Assembly: GCF_009857845.1 (NCBI RefSeq)
Contig: NZ_WWEQ01000005.1
Span: forward strand, 1 to 64,000
DNA: 64,000 nt
Direction of reading: 5' to 3'
DNA from: Brevibacterium rongguiense
GTDB taxonomy: Bacteria > Actinomycetota > Actinomycetes > Actinomycetales > Brevibacteriaceae
How positions within the stretch are numbered: the stretch's first letter is position 1; every line of letters starts with the position of its first letter. The notes below the pieces were generated by a model. The model was given only the letters and a program-made list of their open reading frames with translations, was not told where the DNA came from and made no database searches. Shown in pieces: positions 56,306 through 64,000 of this stretch. The position numbers and the translations under genes were made by a program.

Positions 56306-57259
56306 ATGTCGGTGCCGAAGATCGTCCTCTTCTACGCGTTCGCGCCGCTGCCGGACCCCGAGGCGGTGCGCCTGTGGCAGCGCGCGCTCGCCTCCTCGCT
56401 GGGGCTCGGCGGGCGCATCATCGTCGCCGCCCACGGCATCAACGCGACGGTGGGCGGCGACGTCGCCGCGGTCAAGGCCTACGTCAAGCAGACCCGGCAG
56501 TACCCGGCCTTCGCGGACGCGGACTACAAGCTCTCCGACGGCGCGGGGGACGACTTCCCGCGCCTGAGCGTGCGGGTCCGGCCCGAGCTCGTGACGTTCG
56601 GCGCCCCGGACGAGGTGCGCGTGGACGAGCACGGGGTGGTCGGCGGCGGCCGGCGCGTGGCGCCCGAGGACCTCGCGGGGCTGCTGGCCGAGCGGCCGGA
56701 CGCCGTGATGTTCGACGGGCGCAACACGATGGAGGCACGGATCGGCCGCTTCCGCGGGGCGGTGGTCCCGCGGGCGGAGACGACGCGCGACCTGCTCGCC
56801 GAGCTCGACGCCGGGGCCTTCGACCACCTCAAGGACCGCCCGGTCATCACGTACTGCACCGGCGGGGTGCGCTGCGAGGTGCTCAGCGCGCTCATGCGCC
56901 GGCGCGGCTTCGCCGAGGTCTACCAGCTCGACGGCGGGATCGTGCGCTACGGCGAGGCGTTCGGCTCAGACGGCCTGTGGGACGGCTCGCTCTACGTCTT
57001 CGACCGCCGGATGCACGTGGAATTCGCCCCCGGCGCCCACTCCCTGGGGCGGTGCGGTGCGTGCGGGGAGCCCACCGCGGACTACGCCAACTGCTCCGAT
57101 CCCGCCTGCCGCCGGATGTTCCTGCGCTGCCCCGCGTGCACCGCTGCCGGCCGCCTGCGGGAGTGCGGGCAGTGCACCGCCGCACCTCGTGCCGCCGCCC
57201 CGCTCGCACCCCGACCGCCCACCGCAGAACCGCTCACCGCCGAACGGAGCCCCTCATGA
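56306..57259 (+). CDS. trhO: tRNA uridine-34 hydroxylase, rhodanese-type
   Basis: 317 residues. An N-terminal domain opening [21 protein letters not shown], then a rhodanese domain with [15 protein letters not shown] and the active-site cysteine C184 in [11 protein letters not shown] cysteine-rich tail (GRCGACGEP...[18 protein letters not shown]) is typical of TrhO/YceA and probably binds zinc. It makes 5-hydroxyuridine at the wobble position of some tRNAs. The next gene overlaps its stop (ATGA). Confidence 0.91.
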   Translation: MSVPKIVLFYAFAPLPDPEAVRLWQRALASSLGLGGRIIVAAHGINATVGGDVAAVKAYVKQTRQYPAFADADYKLSDGAGDDFPRLSVRVRPELVTFGAPDEVRVDEHGVVGGGRRVAPEDLAGLLAERPDAVMFDGRNTMEARIGRFRGAVVPRAETTRDLLAELDAGAFDHLKDRPVITYCTGGVRCEVLSALMRRRGFAEVYQLDGGIVRYGEAFGSDGLWDGSLYVFDRRMHVEFAPGAHSLGRCGACGEPTADYANCSDPACRRMFLRCPACTAAGRLRECGQCTAAPRAAAPLAPRPPTAEPLTAERSPS

Positions 57260-57708
57260 GCCCGGGAATCATCGCACTCTTCGTCGGCGCGGGGATCCTC
57301 TTCCTCGCGGCAATGGCGCTCGTCGTCGTCACGGTCACGAGGGCGATCGGCTACCACCGCGCCATCCGGGACCGCGAGGCGGCGCTGGCGGGAGCCCCGA
57401 TCGGGGTGGGCCTCATCGAGGGCATCCACCGCACCCTGTGGACCTACGGCAGCGGCCCGCCCGGCGGCGGCGCGCCGCACCTCTACCGCTTCGACGTGCG
57501 GGTGGAGACGGAGGACGGGCGGCAGTTCACCAGCCGGGTGGAGCGGTACCTGTCCGTGCTCGAGCGCCGTGATTTCCAGGAGGGCACGCTGCGCCCCGTC
57601 CACTACGCCCCCGGCCGCGAGGAGGAGGCGGTCTTCGTCACCGACCCCGCCGCGGCCGCCGAGGCGCAGCGCGTGCTCGCCGTCGTGCAGGCCCGCCACC
57701 GGCGCTGA
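57256..57708 (+). CDS. Hypothetical membrane protein, DUF3592-like
   Basis: 150 residues. One membrane segment (about 5-29), a basic stretch, and a domain with [24 protein letters not shown] and [15 protein letters not shown], which resembles DUF3592 (the linker to V/FxVxYxP). GGAG lies 6 nt before the ATG. Probably co-expressed with trhO. Function unknown. Confidence 0.7.
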   Translation: MSPGIIALFVGAGILFLAAMALVVVTVTRAIGYHRAIRDREAALAGAPIGVGLIEGIHRTLWTYGSGPPGGGAPHLYRFDVRVETEDGRQFTSRVERYLSVLERRDFQEGTLRPVHYAPGREEEAVFVTDPAAAAEAQRVLAVVQARHRR

Positions 57709-57732
57709 GCCGGAGGGTGGGCCGGCTCAGCG
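57703..57732. terminator. Bidirectional terminator over converging stops
   Basis: 11-bp perfect stem (57703-57713 with 57722-57732) and an 8-nt loop that contains parts of both converging stop regions. Confidence 0.7.
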
Positions 57733-59184
57733 GCCGAACAGGCGGCGGAAGAAGCCCTTCTTCTCATCGGCGGCGGTGTCCTGCTTGGCCGCCGAGGGGG
57801 CATCGCCCTCGGCGCGCGCGCCGGCATCCGCCGTGGTCGAGTCGGCCACGACGTCCGCGTCGCGGTCCACGGCCGCCGCGTCACGGTCATCCTCGTGGGT
57901 CGCCGGCTCGGTGGGCTGGGCGCGCGGCTCGGGAGAGGGCTCGGGAACCGGGGCGGCTGCGGGCTCGGGCGTCGCCGCAGTTGCCGGCGCGGCCTCGGGT
58001 GCCGGGGCGTCGTCGTCGACGATGCCGTCATCGGAGAACACGAGCGGCTCGTCGTCGGCGTCCGCGGGGGCGGCGGCCTCGCCGGCCTCCGTCCGGGTGA
58101 CCTCGACGGAGCCGTCCGAGGTGGGGATCTCGGTGAGCCCGGTGTCCGCGTCCTGGGCCGCGGCGGCGGGCTTGGCGGACTCGGCACGGGCGCCGGCATC
58201 GGCGGTCGTGGAGTCGGAGACGACGTCCGCGGCGCGCTCGACGGTGCGCTCATCGCGCTCATCGACCTGCGTCGCCGGCTCGACGGTGGGTGTGACGGCG
58301 GGCTCGACGACCACCTCGGGCTCGGAGCGCCTGTCCTCGGAGCTCACATCGTCGGGACGGGGCGGGTTCGTGCTCGCGGGATGGTCCACAGTGGACTCCT
58401 GGGGCTCGTGAGCGCTGGTCTCGCTCGGGTGGGCGGGGGCGGGCACCGTGGCGCCGGAGGCCCGCGCGAACTGGACCGCGGCCTCGCCCTCGAGGGGCTG
58501 GTGGACCTGGCAGTTCGTCAGGCGGTGCTTGTCGTCGAACGTGACGTCGGCGCTGCCGTCGGAGGCGAGGATGCGCAGCCCGCCGCCGGGCAGGTCCGCG
58601 AGCGGGAAGCCGCGCAGCCGGGCGTAGGAGCGCAGCGCGGCCTCGTGGTCGGAGACGTCCGTGAGCGTGAGGCCCGCCGCGATCGCCTTGACGATGGCGC
58701 GGATCTCCGGCTCGCCGGCCTCCATGCCGTCGCCGTCGACGAGCAGCCACACGGTGGTGGTGCCCACCGGCAGCGGGAAGTGGGTCCAGCGGCCCGTCAC
58801 GGCCTTCGCCGCGAGCGTCAGGCGCAGCGCGTCCTCGTCCTTGGCGTCGAACTCCTCCGTGCCGAACTCGGCGACGCCCTCCCGGGCGCCGCGCGCCCGC
58901 ACCTCGTGGGCGAGCTCCACCACCGGCAGCGGCCAGTCGTTCTCCTCGGACCAGCCCCACCGCCACGTGCCGTAGGCGGAATCGGCCGAGCCGATGAGGT
59001 GGGGGCGCAGCACGACCGGGTCCTCGGAGCCGAAGCGCAGCGCGGGCTGCTCGGAGAAGTCCGCATCCCAGTCGTCGGCGCGCTCGGCGATGCGCTGCTC
59101 GAAGCGCATCTGCGCGTCCGTGGACATGAAGACGGCGCGGTTGACCAGTTCCTGCAGGGAGTCGTCGCCAGGGGTGTTCGTCAT
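57727..59184 (-). CDS. DUF6882-like protein with acidic repeat linker
   Basis: 485 residues. The first ~240 form a folded domain with YGTWRWGWSEENDWPLPV and TYPE-conserved spacing as in DUF6882. The rest is a long E/A/D/P/T-rich region in which a block of about 35 residues, ending DSTTADAGARAE, occurs twice. It ends in KKGFFRRLFGR, a short basic amphipathic tail that could bind membrane. Function unknown; no signal peptide. The ATG is 6 nt behind TAGGCT. Confidence 0.7.
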   Translation of the reverse strand: MTNTPGDDSLQELVNRAVFMSTDAQMRFEQRIAERADDWDADFSEQPALRFGSEDPVVLRPHLIGSADSAYGTWRWGWSEENDWPLPVVELAHEVRARGAREGVAEFGTEEFDAKDEDALRLTLAAKAVTGRWTHFPLPVGTTTVWLLVDGDGMEAGEPEIRAIVKAIAAGLTLTDVSDHEAALRSYARLRGFPLADLPGGGLRILASDGSADVTFDDKHRLTNCQVHQPLEGEAAVQFARASGATVPAPAHPSETSAHEPQESTVDHPASTNPPRPDDVSSEDRRSEPEVVVEPAVTPTVEPATQVDERDERTVERAADVVSDSTTADAGARAESAKPAAAAQDADTGLTEIPTSDGSVEVTRTEAGEAAAPADADDEPLVFSDDGIVDDDAPAPEAAPATAATPEPAAAPVPEPSPEPRAQPTEPATHEDDRDAAAVDRDADVVADSTTADAGARAEGDAPSAAKQDTAADEKKGFFRRLFGR

Positions 59185-59190
59185 GGCCTC

Positions 59191-59196
59191 AGCCTA
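59191..59196 (-). promoter_or_regulatory. -10 hexamer TAGGCT, leaderless
   Basis: TAGGCT, 6 nt, then ATG at 59184. Confidence 0.5.
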
Positions 59197-59204
59197 GCCG
59201 CGGC

Positions 59205-59981
59205 TCACCGGACGCGCACCGACAGGCACGTGACGCAGCCCTCGAGCTTCTCGTACTCGCCCACGTCGACCTCGACGACGTCCCAGCCGCGCTCGCGCAG
59301 CAGGGCGGCCGACTCCGGGGCGTCTGCGGCCATGATGAGGGTGTCGCCGCTGAGCACGACGTGGGCGCCGGACTCCTCGGGCACGGGCAGGAACGACTCG
59401 AAGGCATCCGGGTCGTCGACGACGGGGGCGTAGCCGATGACCGTGCCGTCCGGCAGGGCGGTGACCGCGCTCTTGAGGTGGAGCGCCTTCGTCAGCGGCA
59501 CCGTGACCACCCGGTAGCCGTGCGGCTCGACGAAGCCGGCGAGCTGGGCGATGCCCTCCGCGTTCGTCGTTCCCGACAGGCCCACGTAGACCGTGGAGCC
59601 CACCTTGAGCACGTCACCGCCGTCCAGGGTGCCCGGCGCGGCGATCCGGTCGTACGGGATCCCGAGCTCCTCGAGGACCTGCGCGACCGACCCGGTCTCC
59701 GGGTTGCGGGTGGGCTGCTTGGGGTTGGTCAGGACGGCGCGCTCGCCGAACATGACGACCGTGTCCTCGACGAAGACGGAGTCGGGCAGGTCATCGGCGA
59801 CCGGGACCTCGACGATGCCCCAGCCGCGGGAGCGGAAGGCCTCGACGTAGGCCTCCCACTGGCGGCGCGCGGCCGCGAGGTCCACGGGCTCGCGCTCGCG
59901 GAACGTCACGATGCCATCGGCCAGGCTCGCTGCGGGCCGGCGGACCAGCAGGTACGGGGGCTGCGGGTGCGTGTTCTCCAT
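59205..59981 (-). CDS. ddaH: Dimethylarginine dimethylaminohydrolase-like (amidinotransferase family)
   Basis: 258 residues. DDLPDSVFVEDTVVMFGERAVLTNP, GTLDGGDVLKVG and HLKSAVTALPDGTVIG mark the family, with the catalytic cysteine in GCVTCLSV near the C-terminus (C252; C249 is extra). It hydrolyses dimethylarginine, or arginine-like compounds, to citrulline and an amine. Lone gene. The ATG lies 6 nt behind TACGCT. Confidence 0.9.
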   Translation of the reverse strand: MENTHPQPPYLLVRRPAASLADGIVTFREREPVDLAAARRQWEAYVEAFRSRGWGIVEVPVADDLPDSVFVEDTVVMFGERAVLTNPKQPTRNPETGSVAQVLEELGIPYDRIAAPGTLDGGDVLKVGSTVYVGLSGTTNAEGIAQLAGFVEPHGYRVVTVPLTKALHLKSAVTALPDGTVIGYAPVVDDPDAFESFLPVPEESGAHVVLSGDTLIMAADAPESAALLRERGWDVVEVDVGEYEKLEGCVTCLSVRVR

Positions 59982-59987
59982 GCCCTC

Positions 59988-59993
59988 AGCGTA
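59988..59993 (-). promoter_or_regulatory. -10 hexamer TACGCT, leaderless ddaH
   Basis: TACGCT, 6 nt, then ATG at 59981. Confidence 0.5.
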
Positions 59994-60045
59994 GTCCCCG
60001 AGCGTAGTCCCCGGCGGCGCCGTGCGGCCCGTCCGCTGGGATCCC

Positions 60046-60825
60046 TCAGGCGCGGACGAGGGCGTCCAGCACCGAGGTGAAGAAGCCCTGGCCGTCGAGC
60101 CCCGTGCGGGTCCCGGCGTCCGTGTCCGGGCCGAACCCGGCTTCCACGGCGTGCTCGGGGTGGGGCATGAGGCCCACGACGTTGCCGCGCTCGTTGGCGA
60201 TGCCGGCGATGTCGCGCTGCGAGCCGTTCGGATTCGCCCCCGCGTAGCGGACGACGACGCGGCCTGCGGCCTCGAGCTCGTCGAGGACGTGGGCCTCGGC
60301 CCGGTAGCCGCCCTCGCCGTTCTTCAGCGGGATGAGGATCTCCTCGCCCGGGGCGAAGGCGCTCGTCCAGGCCGTCTGCGCGTTCTCCACGCGCAGGCGC
60401 TGGTCGCGGCAGATGAAGTGCTGGTCCTCGTTGCGCACGAGCGCGCCGGGCAGCAGGTGGGCCTCGCAGAGGACCTGGAAGCCGTTGCAGATCCCCAGGA
60501 CCGGCAGGCCGCCGCGCGCGGCGTCGATGACGGAGTCCATGATCGCCGCGAAGCGGGCGATGGCGCCGGCGCGCAGGTAGTCGCCGTAGGAGAAGCCACC
60601 GGGCAGGATGACGGCGTCGACGCCCTGCAGGTCCGCATCCCCGTGCCACAGGGGCACGGGCTGGGCGCCGGAGAGGGCGACGGCCCTGGCGGCATCGCGG
60701 TCGTCCAGGGTGCCGGGGAAGGTGACGACGCCGATCCGCGCGTCCGCCGCGCCGGGCGCCGGGGCGTCGCCGCGGGCCCGGCCGATGAGCGGGCCGCCGG
60801 CCGTGTAGGCGCTGCGGTCGCTCAC
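60046..60825 (-). CDS. purQ: Phosphoribosylformylglycinamidine synthase, glutaminase subunit
   Basis: 259 residues. [39 protein letters not shown], the nucleophile in [11 protein letters not shown] and the late HPEHAVE (catalytic His/Glu). It releases ammonia from glutamine for PurL. About 28 residues precede the usual start. GTG 60825 overlaps the purS stop (GTGA). Confidence 0.95.
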   Translation of the reverse strand: MSDRSAYTAGGPLIGRARGDAPAPGAADARIGVVTFPGTLDDRDAARAVALSGAQPVPLWHGDADLQGVDAVILPGGFSYGDYLRAGAIARFAAIMDSVIDAARGGLPVLGICNGFQVLCEAHLLPGALVRNEDQHFICRDQRLRVENAQTAWTSAFAPGEEILIPLKNGEGGYRAEAHVLDELEAAGRVVVRYAGANPNGSQRDIAGIANERGNVVGLMPHPEHAVEAGFGPDTDAGTRTGLDGQGFFTSVLDALVRA

Positions 60826-61184
60826 TGCGCACCCGCCTGCGCGCCGTCAGCCTGGGCGGCGCCGCCGTGGGCCTGGGCCTCCGCGACGGCGTCCGAGGAG
60901 GCGCCCACGGGGGTGGCAGGGTGGTCGGGGGCGTCGTCGATCGACTCGGGGCGGATGGCCACGACGTCCTCGATGACGGGGTTGGACAGCAGCGCGGTCG
61001 CCGCCTGCTCGATCTGGGCGAGCACCTCGGGGGTGGCCTCCCCGTCGAACGTGAGCTCGAAGCGCTTGCCCTGGCGCACCTCGAACCCCTCGATGCCCAG
61101 GCGGTGCAGCCCGGACCCGATCGCCTTGCCCTGCGGATCGAGGATCTCCGGCTTCGGCATGACCTCGACGACGACGTGTCCCAT
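60822..61184 (-). CDS. purS: Phosphoribosylformylglycinamidine synthase subunit PurS
   Basis: 120 residues; the first ~80 are PurS ([44 protein letters not shown]). It holds PurQ and PurL together. The remaining ~40 residues are an A/Q/G-rich tail not needed by the family. AGGAG is 4 nt before the ATG. Confidence 0.93.
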   Translation of the reverse strand: MGHVVVEVMPKPEILDPQGKAIGSGLHRLGIEGFEVRQGKRFELTFDGEATPEVLAQIEQAATALLSNPVIEDVVAIRPESIDDAPDHPATPVGASSDAVAEAQAHGGAAQADGAQAGAQ

Positions 61185-61220
61185 GGTGCTCCTAGCTGAG
61201 AGGGGGCGGGCTGCGGATGA

Positions 61221-61226
61221 AGTCTA
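61221..61226 (-). promoter_or_regulatory. -10 hexamer TAGACT of purSQ
   Basis: TAGACT 36 nt upstream of the purS ATG; predicted leader of about 28 nt with AGGAG. Confidence 0.45.
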
Positions 61227-61277
61227 TCAACGGCCCCGCGGGCCGTGCTGCGCTCGAGCGGTCAGGGGCACGGCCGC

Positions 61278-61766
61278 CTACTGCCGCTCCCACCCCTCGA
61301 CCGGGCCGGGCACCGCGGTGAACAGCGGGTGGGGCGCTGCTGCGCCGAGGTGCGCGAGGTGGCCGGAGAACCACTCCGGGTCGCGCTCGGAGACCTTCGC
61401 GGCCAGCCGGTCCCGCTCGTAGTCGAGCTGGCCGCGGGTCACGGCCATGGCGCCCGCCCACGGCCCCAGGGCCGGGCCCGGCGCCACCGGGGCCGCGCCT
61501 GCCGGCGGGGGCACCGCGGCCGGCACCGCGATGCGCGCGGCGTCGAACGCGTAGCCGCGGGCATCGGCCTCCGCGCGAAGGCCCGTGAGGAAGGCGCCGA
61601 CGGCCGCGACGGGATCCGCCTGTGCCCGGAAGCGCTCGAGCTGCGGGTGGCTGCGGTAGCCGCGCGTGAGCCCGCGCAGCACCTTCTGGGCGAGCAGCGC
61701 CTCGCGCCAGCAGGCGACGAGCCCGCGGCGGTCGAGCAGGCTGGGATCGAGCGACCAGAGTCTCAT
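61278..61766 (-). CDS. Pyrimidine-dimer DNA glycosylase family protein
   Basis: 162 residues. MRLWSLDPSLLDRRGLVACWREALLAQKVLRGLTRGYRSHPQLERFRAQADP matches the T4 endonuclease V-like (Pyr_excise) family found in actinobacteria. The catalytic residues of T4 DenV (Thr2, Glu23) are not obviously kept, so repair activity is uncertain. An A/P-rich stretch of about 25 residues lies near residue 90. It ends 94 nt beyond the purS start, on the same strand. Confidence 0.72.
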   Translation of the reverse strand: MRLWSLDPSLLDRRGLVACWREALLAQKVLRGLTRGYRSHPQLERFRAQADPVAAVGAFLTGLRAEADARGYAFDAARIAVPAAVPPPAGAAPVAPGPALGPWAGAMAVTRGQLDYERDRLAAKVSERDPEWFSGHLAHLGAAAPHPLFTAVPGPVEGWERQ

Positions 61767-61789
61767 GGGCTCAAGAGTCTCACGTGCCC

Positions 61790-63190
61790 TCAGCTGTCGA
61801 AGCCCATGCCGATCGCGTCGAGGGCCTTGAGCAGGGGGCCGCGGCGGCCCTCGTTCTCATCGGCCTTGACCATGGCCGCGGTGGTGAGCTTGACGCCGGC
61901 CCAGGCGAGCGGCTCGGGCGGGAAGGGCAGCGGCATCTTCCTGACCATCTCGAGCTCCGTGAGCTCGGTCCGCCCGCCGGAGAGCAGGTTGAGCATGACG
62001 CGCCCGGCGAACCGCGAGGCCCCCACGCCCAGGCCGGTGAAGCCCGCCGCATAGGCGATCCGGCCGCCGTGGGCCGTGGCGAAGAACGGGAAGAAGCGCG
62101 AGCACGTGTCGATCGCCCCGCCCCACTTGTGGCTGAACCGCACGCCCTCGAGCTGCGGGAACATCTCGTAGAGCTGTCGGGCGAGCGTCTCGAACGTCTC
62201 CGCGCGCTGGTCGTAGCGCCAGGAGACCTGCTTGCCGTAGTGGTAGACGGCATCCCAGCCGCCGAACAGGATTCGGTTGTCCGCGGTCAGCCGGAAGTAG
62301 TGGAACCGGTTGGCGGTGTCCGCCAGCCCCTGGCGGCCGGACCAGCCGATGGCGGCCAGCTGCTCGGCGGTGAGCGGCTCGGTCATGATCGCGTAGTCGT
62401 AGACCGGCACGGTGTGCAGCCGCGTGCGCTTGAGCAGCGAGGGGAAGACGTTGGTCGCGAGCGCCACGCGCTCGGCGCGCAGCGTGCCCGCGTCGGTGTG
62501 CAGGTCGACGCCGCCGCCGGCGGCCCGGGAGCGGCGGTCCATGCGGCGCACGATCGAGTCCTCGTGCACCTCCACGCCCAGCTCGCGGATGACGCGCAGC
62601 AGCTCCCAGCACAGCTTGGCGGGGTGGATGAGCGCGTTGCCGCGCTGGTCCCACAGCCCGCCCAGGTACTGCGGCGAGTCGATGTGCGCGCGCAGCTCCT
62701 CTGCGTCGAGCCACACCTCGCCGGCCTCTGGGTCGTGGGCCGCGCGCAGCGCCTCGACCTGGTAGGGCTCGGTGGCGATGTTGATCTCGCCCGTGCGCTC
62801 GAACTCGCAGTCGAGCCCGTACCGGGCCACGGCCGCCTCGATGGCGTCGAGGTTCTCGAACCCCAGCTCCGTCAGGCGTGCGTTCTCCGCGGGCAGGTGG
62901 GACTCGCCGTTGTCCCACCCGTGGGTGAGGCTCGCGGAGCAGAAGCCGCCGTTGCGCCCGGAGGCGGCCCAGCCCACGCGCCCGCCCTCGAGGAGCACGA
63001 CCCGCCGGTCCGGGTCCGCCTCCTTGGCCAGCAGCGCGGTCCACAGGCCCGTGAACCCGCCGCCCACGATCGCGAGCTCCGTGCTGTGCTCGCCGGACAG
63101 CGCGGGCAGCGCGGCGGGGCGAGCATCGGAATCGAGCCAGAAGGGGACGGTGGAGGCTCCGGCCAGGGCCGCGGAGACGTTCATGGGCAT
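61790..63190 (-). CDS. FAD-dependent oxidoreductase, DAO family
   Basis: 466 residues. FAD motif ELAIVGGGFTGLWTALLAKE and GWAASGRNGGFCSASL, plus late GFTGLGVGASRFAGRVML. The N-terminal FWLDSDARPAALPALSGEHSTELAIVGGG resembles gamma-glutamylputrescine oxidases (PuuB). It should oxidise an amine or amino acid and make H2O2. ATG 63190 or ATG 63184 may be the start. The adjacent PotC-like permease fits a polyamine role. Confidence 0.82.
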   Translation of the reverse strand: MPMNVSAALAGASTVPFWLDSDARPAALPALSGEHSTELAIVGGGFTGLWTALLAKEADPDRRVVLLEGGRVGWAASGRNGGFCSASLTHGWDNGESHLPAENARLTELGFENLDAIEAAVARYGLDCEFERTGEINIATEPYQVEALRAAHDPEAGEVWLDAEELRAHIDSPQYLGGLWDQRGNALIHPAKLCWELLRVIRELGVEVHEDSIVRRMDRRSRAAGGGVDLHTDAGTLRAERVALATNVFPSLLKRTRLHTVPVYDYAIMTEPLTAEQLAAIGWSGRQGLADTANRFHYFRLTADNRILFGGWDAVYHYGKQVSWRYDQRAETFETLARQLYEMFPQLEGVRFSHKWGGAIDTCSRFFPFFATAHGGRIAYAAGFTGLGVGASRFAGRVMLNLLSGGRTELTELEMVRKMPLPFPPEPLAWAGVKLTTAAMVKADENEGRRGPLLKALDAIGMGFDS

Positions 63191-63236
63191 CGCTTTCTGC
63201 TGGGGCGGTTGGGGCTGTGAGGGGCTGTGGGGGTGC

Positions 63237-64000
63237 TCAGCTGCCGGCCATCGTCTTGATGATGGCCGTCGAGGACTCGCCGGACTTGCGCAGGACCAGG
63301 CCCACGACGCCGAGCGCCACGAGCGTGAGGACGAGCATGACGGTCGACATCGCCGCGACCTCGGGCCGCAGGGCCACGCGCACGGAGGAGAAGATGTAGA
63401 CCGGCCAGGGGGTGTAGCCCGGCTGCTGGACGAAGCTCGAGAGGATCGTGTTGTCCAGGCTCAGCGTGAACGACATGAGGCCGCCGGCCAGCACGCCCGG
63501 CGCCGCGAGCGGCAGGGTGATGTCCTTGAACGCGTGCCACGGGCTGGCGCCCAGGTCCGCGGCCGCCTCCTCGAGCGAGCGGTCGATGCCGGCCATCCGG
63601 GCGCGGATGATGAACGTGACGACGGCGACGGAGAACATCGCGTGGGACACGATGAGCCGGACCAGGCCGTTGTTGAACGGGCCGATCCCCGCGTCGACGC
63701 CCAGGGTGACGAACCAGGGCAGGAACGCGATGCCGTCGACGATCTCCGGGGTCACAAGCGTGAGCGCGAGGATGCCGGTGAGGCCGGCGGCCCACCAGGC
63801 GCCTCGGCGGGCCCTGGCCAGGGCGATGCCGCCCAGGGTGCCGAGCACGGTGGCCAGGAGCGCGGAGCCCACGGCCGCCTGGAGGCTCGTGATGACGGAG
63901 GAGACGATGATGTCGTTGTTGATCGCGTTGACGTAGGCGTTGAAGCCGAAGCCCTTCCACGCCGCCAGCACGCGCCCGGAGTTGAACGAGTAGACGACGA
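63237..64000 (-). CDS. Polyamine-type ABC permease, PotC-like, 5' end cut by window
   Basis: About 254 residues inside the window; the N-terminal part (at least the first membrane segment) lies beyond the right edge, because the frame continues upstream as VVYSFNSGRV. Five membrane segments are seen, with the EAA loop IDRSLEEAAADLGASPWHAFKDITLPLAAPGVLAGG, typical of PotC. It imports spermidine/putrescine or a related compound with its partner PotB, which should lie upstream. Confidence 0.87.
   Translation of the reverse strand, partial: VVYSFNSGRVLAAWKGFGFNAYVNAINNDIIVSSVITSLQAAVGSALLATVLGTLGGIALARARRGAWWAAGLTGILALTLVTPEIVDGIAFLPWFVTLGVDAGIGPFNNGLVRLIVSHAMFSVAVVTFIIRARMAGIDRSLEEAAADLGASPWHAFKDITLPLAAPGVLAGGLMSFTLSLDNTILSSFVQQPGYTPWPVYIFSSVRVALRPEVAAMSTVMLVLTLVALGVVGLVLRKSGESSTAIIKTMAGS

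Overview
The window is about 70% G+C and reads as chromosomal DNA of an actinobacterium, most likely in the order Micrococcales; the genus cannot be named from the sequence alone. The grounds are the actinobacterial gene families (DUF3151, LppM, PurS, DUF222/HNH, DUF6882), an HspR-type HAIR box before clpB, and many start codons lying 6-8 nt behind a TANNNT hexamer, the leaderless-transcript arrangement common in Actinomycetota. About 54 protein genes are called, including one pseudogene and one with an apparent frameshift. No rRNA, tRNA, CRISPR array, insertion sequence or prophage is seen.

Layout: 1-14 kb carries a cut MFS transporter, a Na+/H+ antiporter, clpB, a septum-formation-like membrane protein, exonuclease III, an SDR oxidoreductase, pyrE, an ABC pair with a TrmH-type methyltransferase, an LppM lipoprotein and a CurA-like reductase. 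14-20 kb has a pair of acyl-CoA dehydrogenases, a PfkB kinase, a UMF1-type MFS protein and class II fructose-bisphosphate aldolase. 20-26 kb is a complete dipeptide/oligopeptide ABC operon. 26-32 kb has a low-molecular-weight phosphatase, a ferredoxin-reductase-like flavoprotein and a four-gene cluster (polysaccharide-type ABC exporter, glycosyltransferase, degenerate GDPD-like membrane protein). DUF3151 and purA follow. 34-36.4 kb is a decayed patch with a DUF222/HNH pseudogene. 36.4-42.3 kb has tctCBA and an MMPL transporter.

42.4-51.8 kb holds an S9 peptidase, an SdpI-like protein, a probable catabolic operon (TfdB-like flavin monooxygenase, MetE-like protein, DUF1445) with a divergent FCD-type GntR regulator, and a TetR/YhgE-like permease pair. 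51.8-61.2 kb contains purL and purSQ separated by about 6 kb that holds bioB, a thioesterase, trhO, two uncharacterised genes and ddaH. The right end has a T4-endonuclease-V-like protein, a DAO-type oxidase and a PotC-like permease cut by the edge.

The core genes serve nucleotide synthesis (pyrE, purA, purL, purQ, purS), glycolysis/gluconeogenesis (fba), proteostasis (clpB) and biotin synthesis. The least described part is the 45-50 kb operon: its intergenic region combines a perfect 16-bp inverted repeat with four direct repeats at an exact 16-bp period. bioB is preceded by two tandem TGAAC-N3-GTTCA palindromes, one covering its start codon. Several positions (purA start, MMPL N-terminus, HNH pseudogene) look like one-base or nonsense lesions that could be real decay or sequencing errors.
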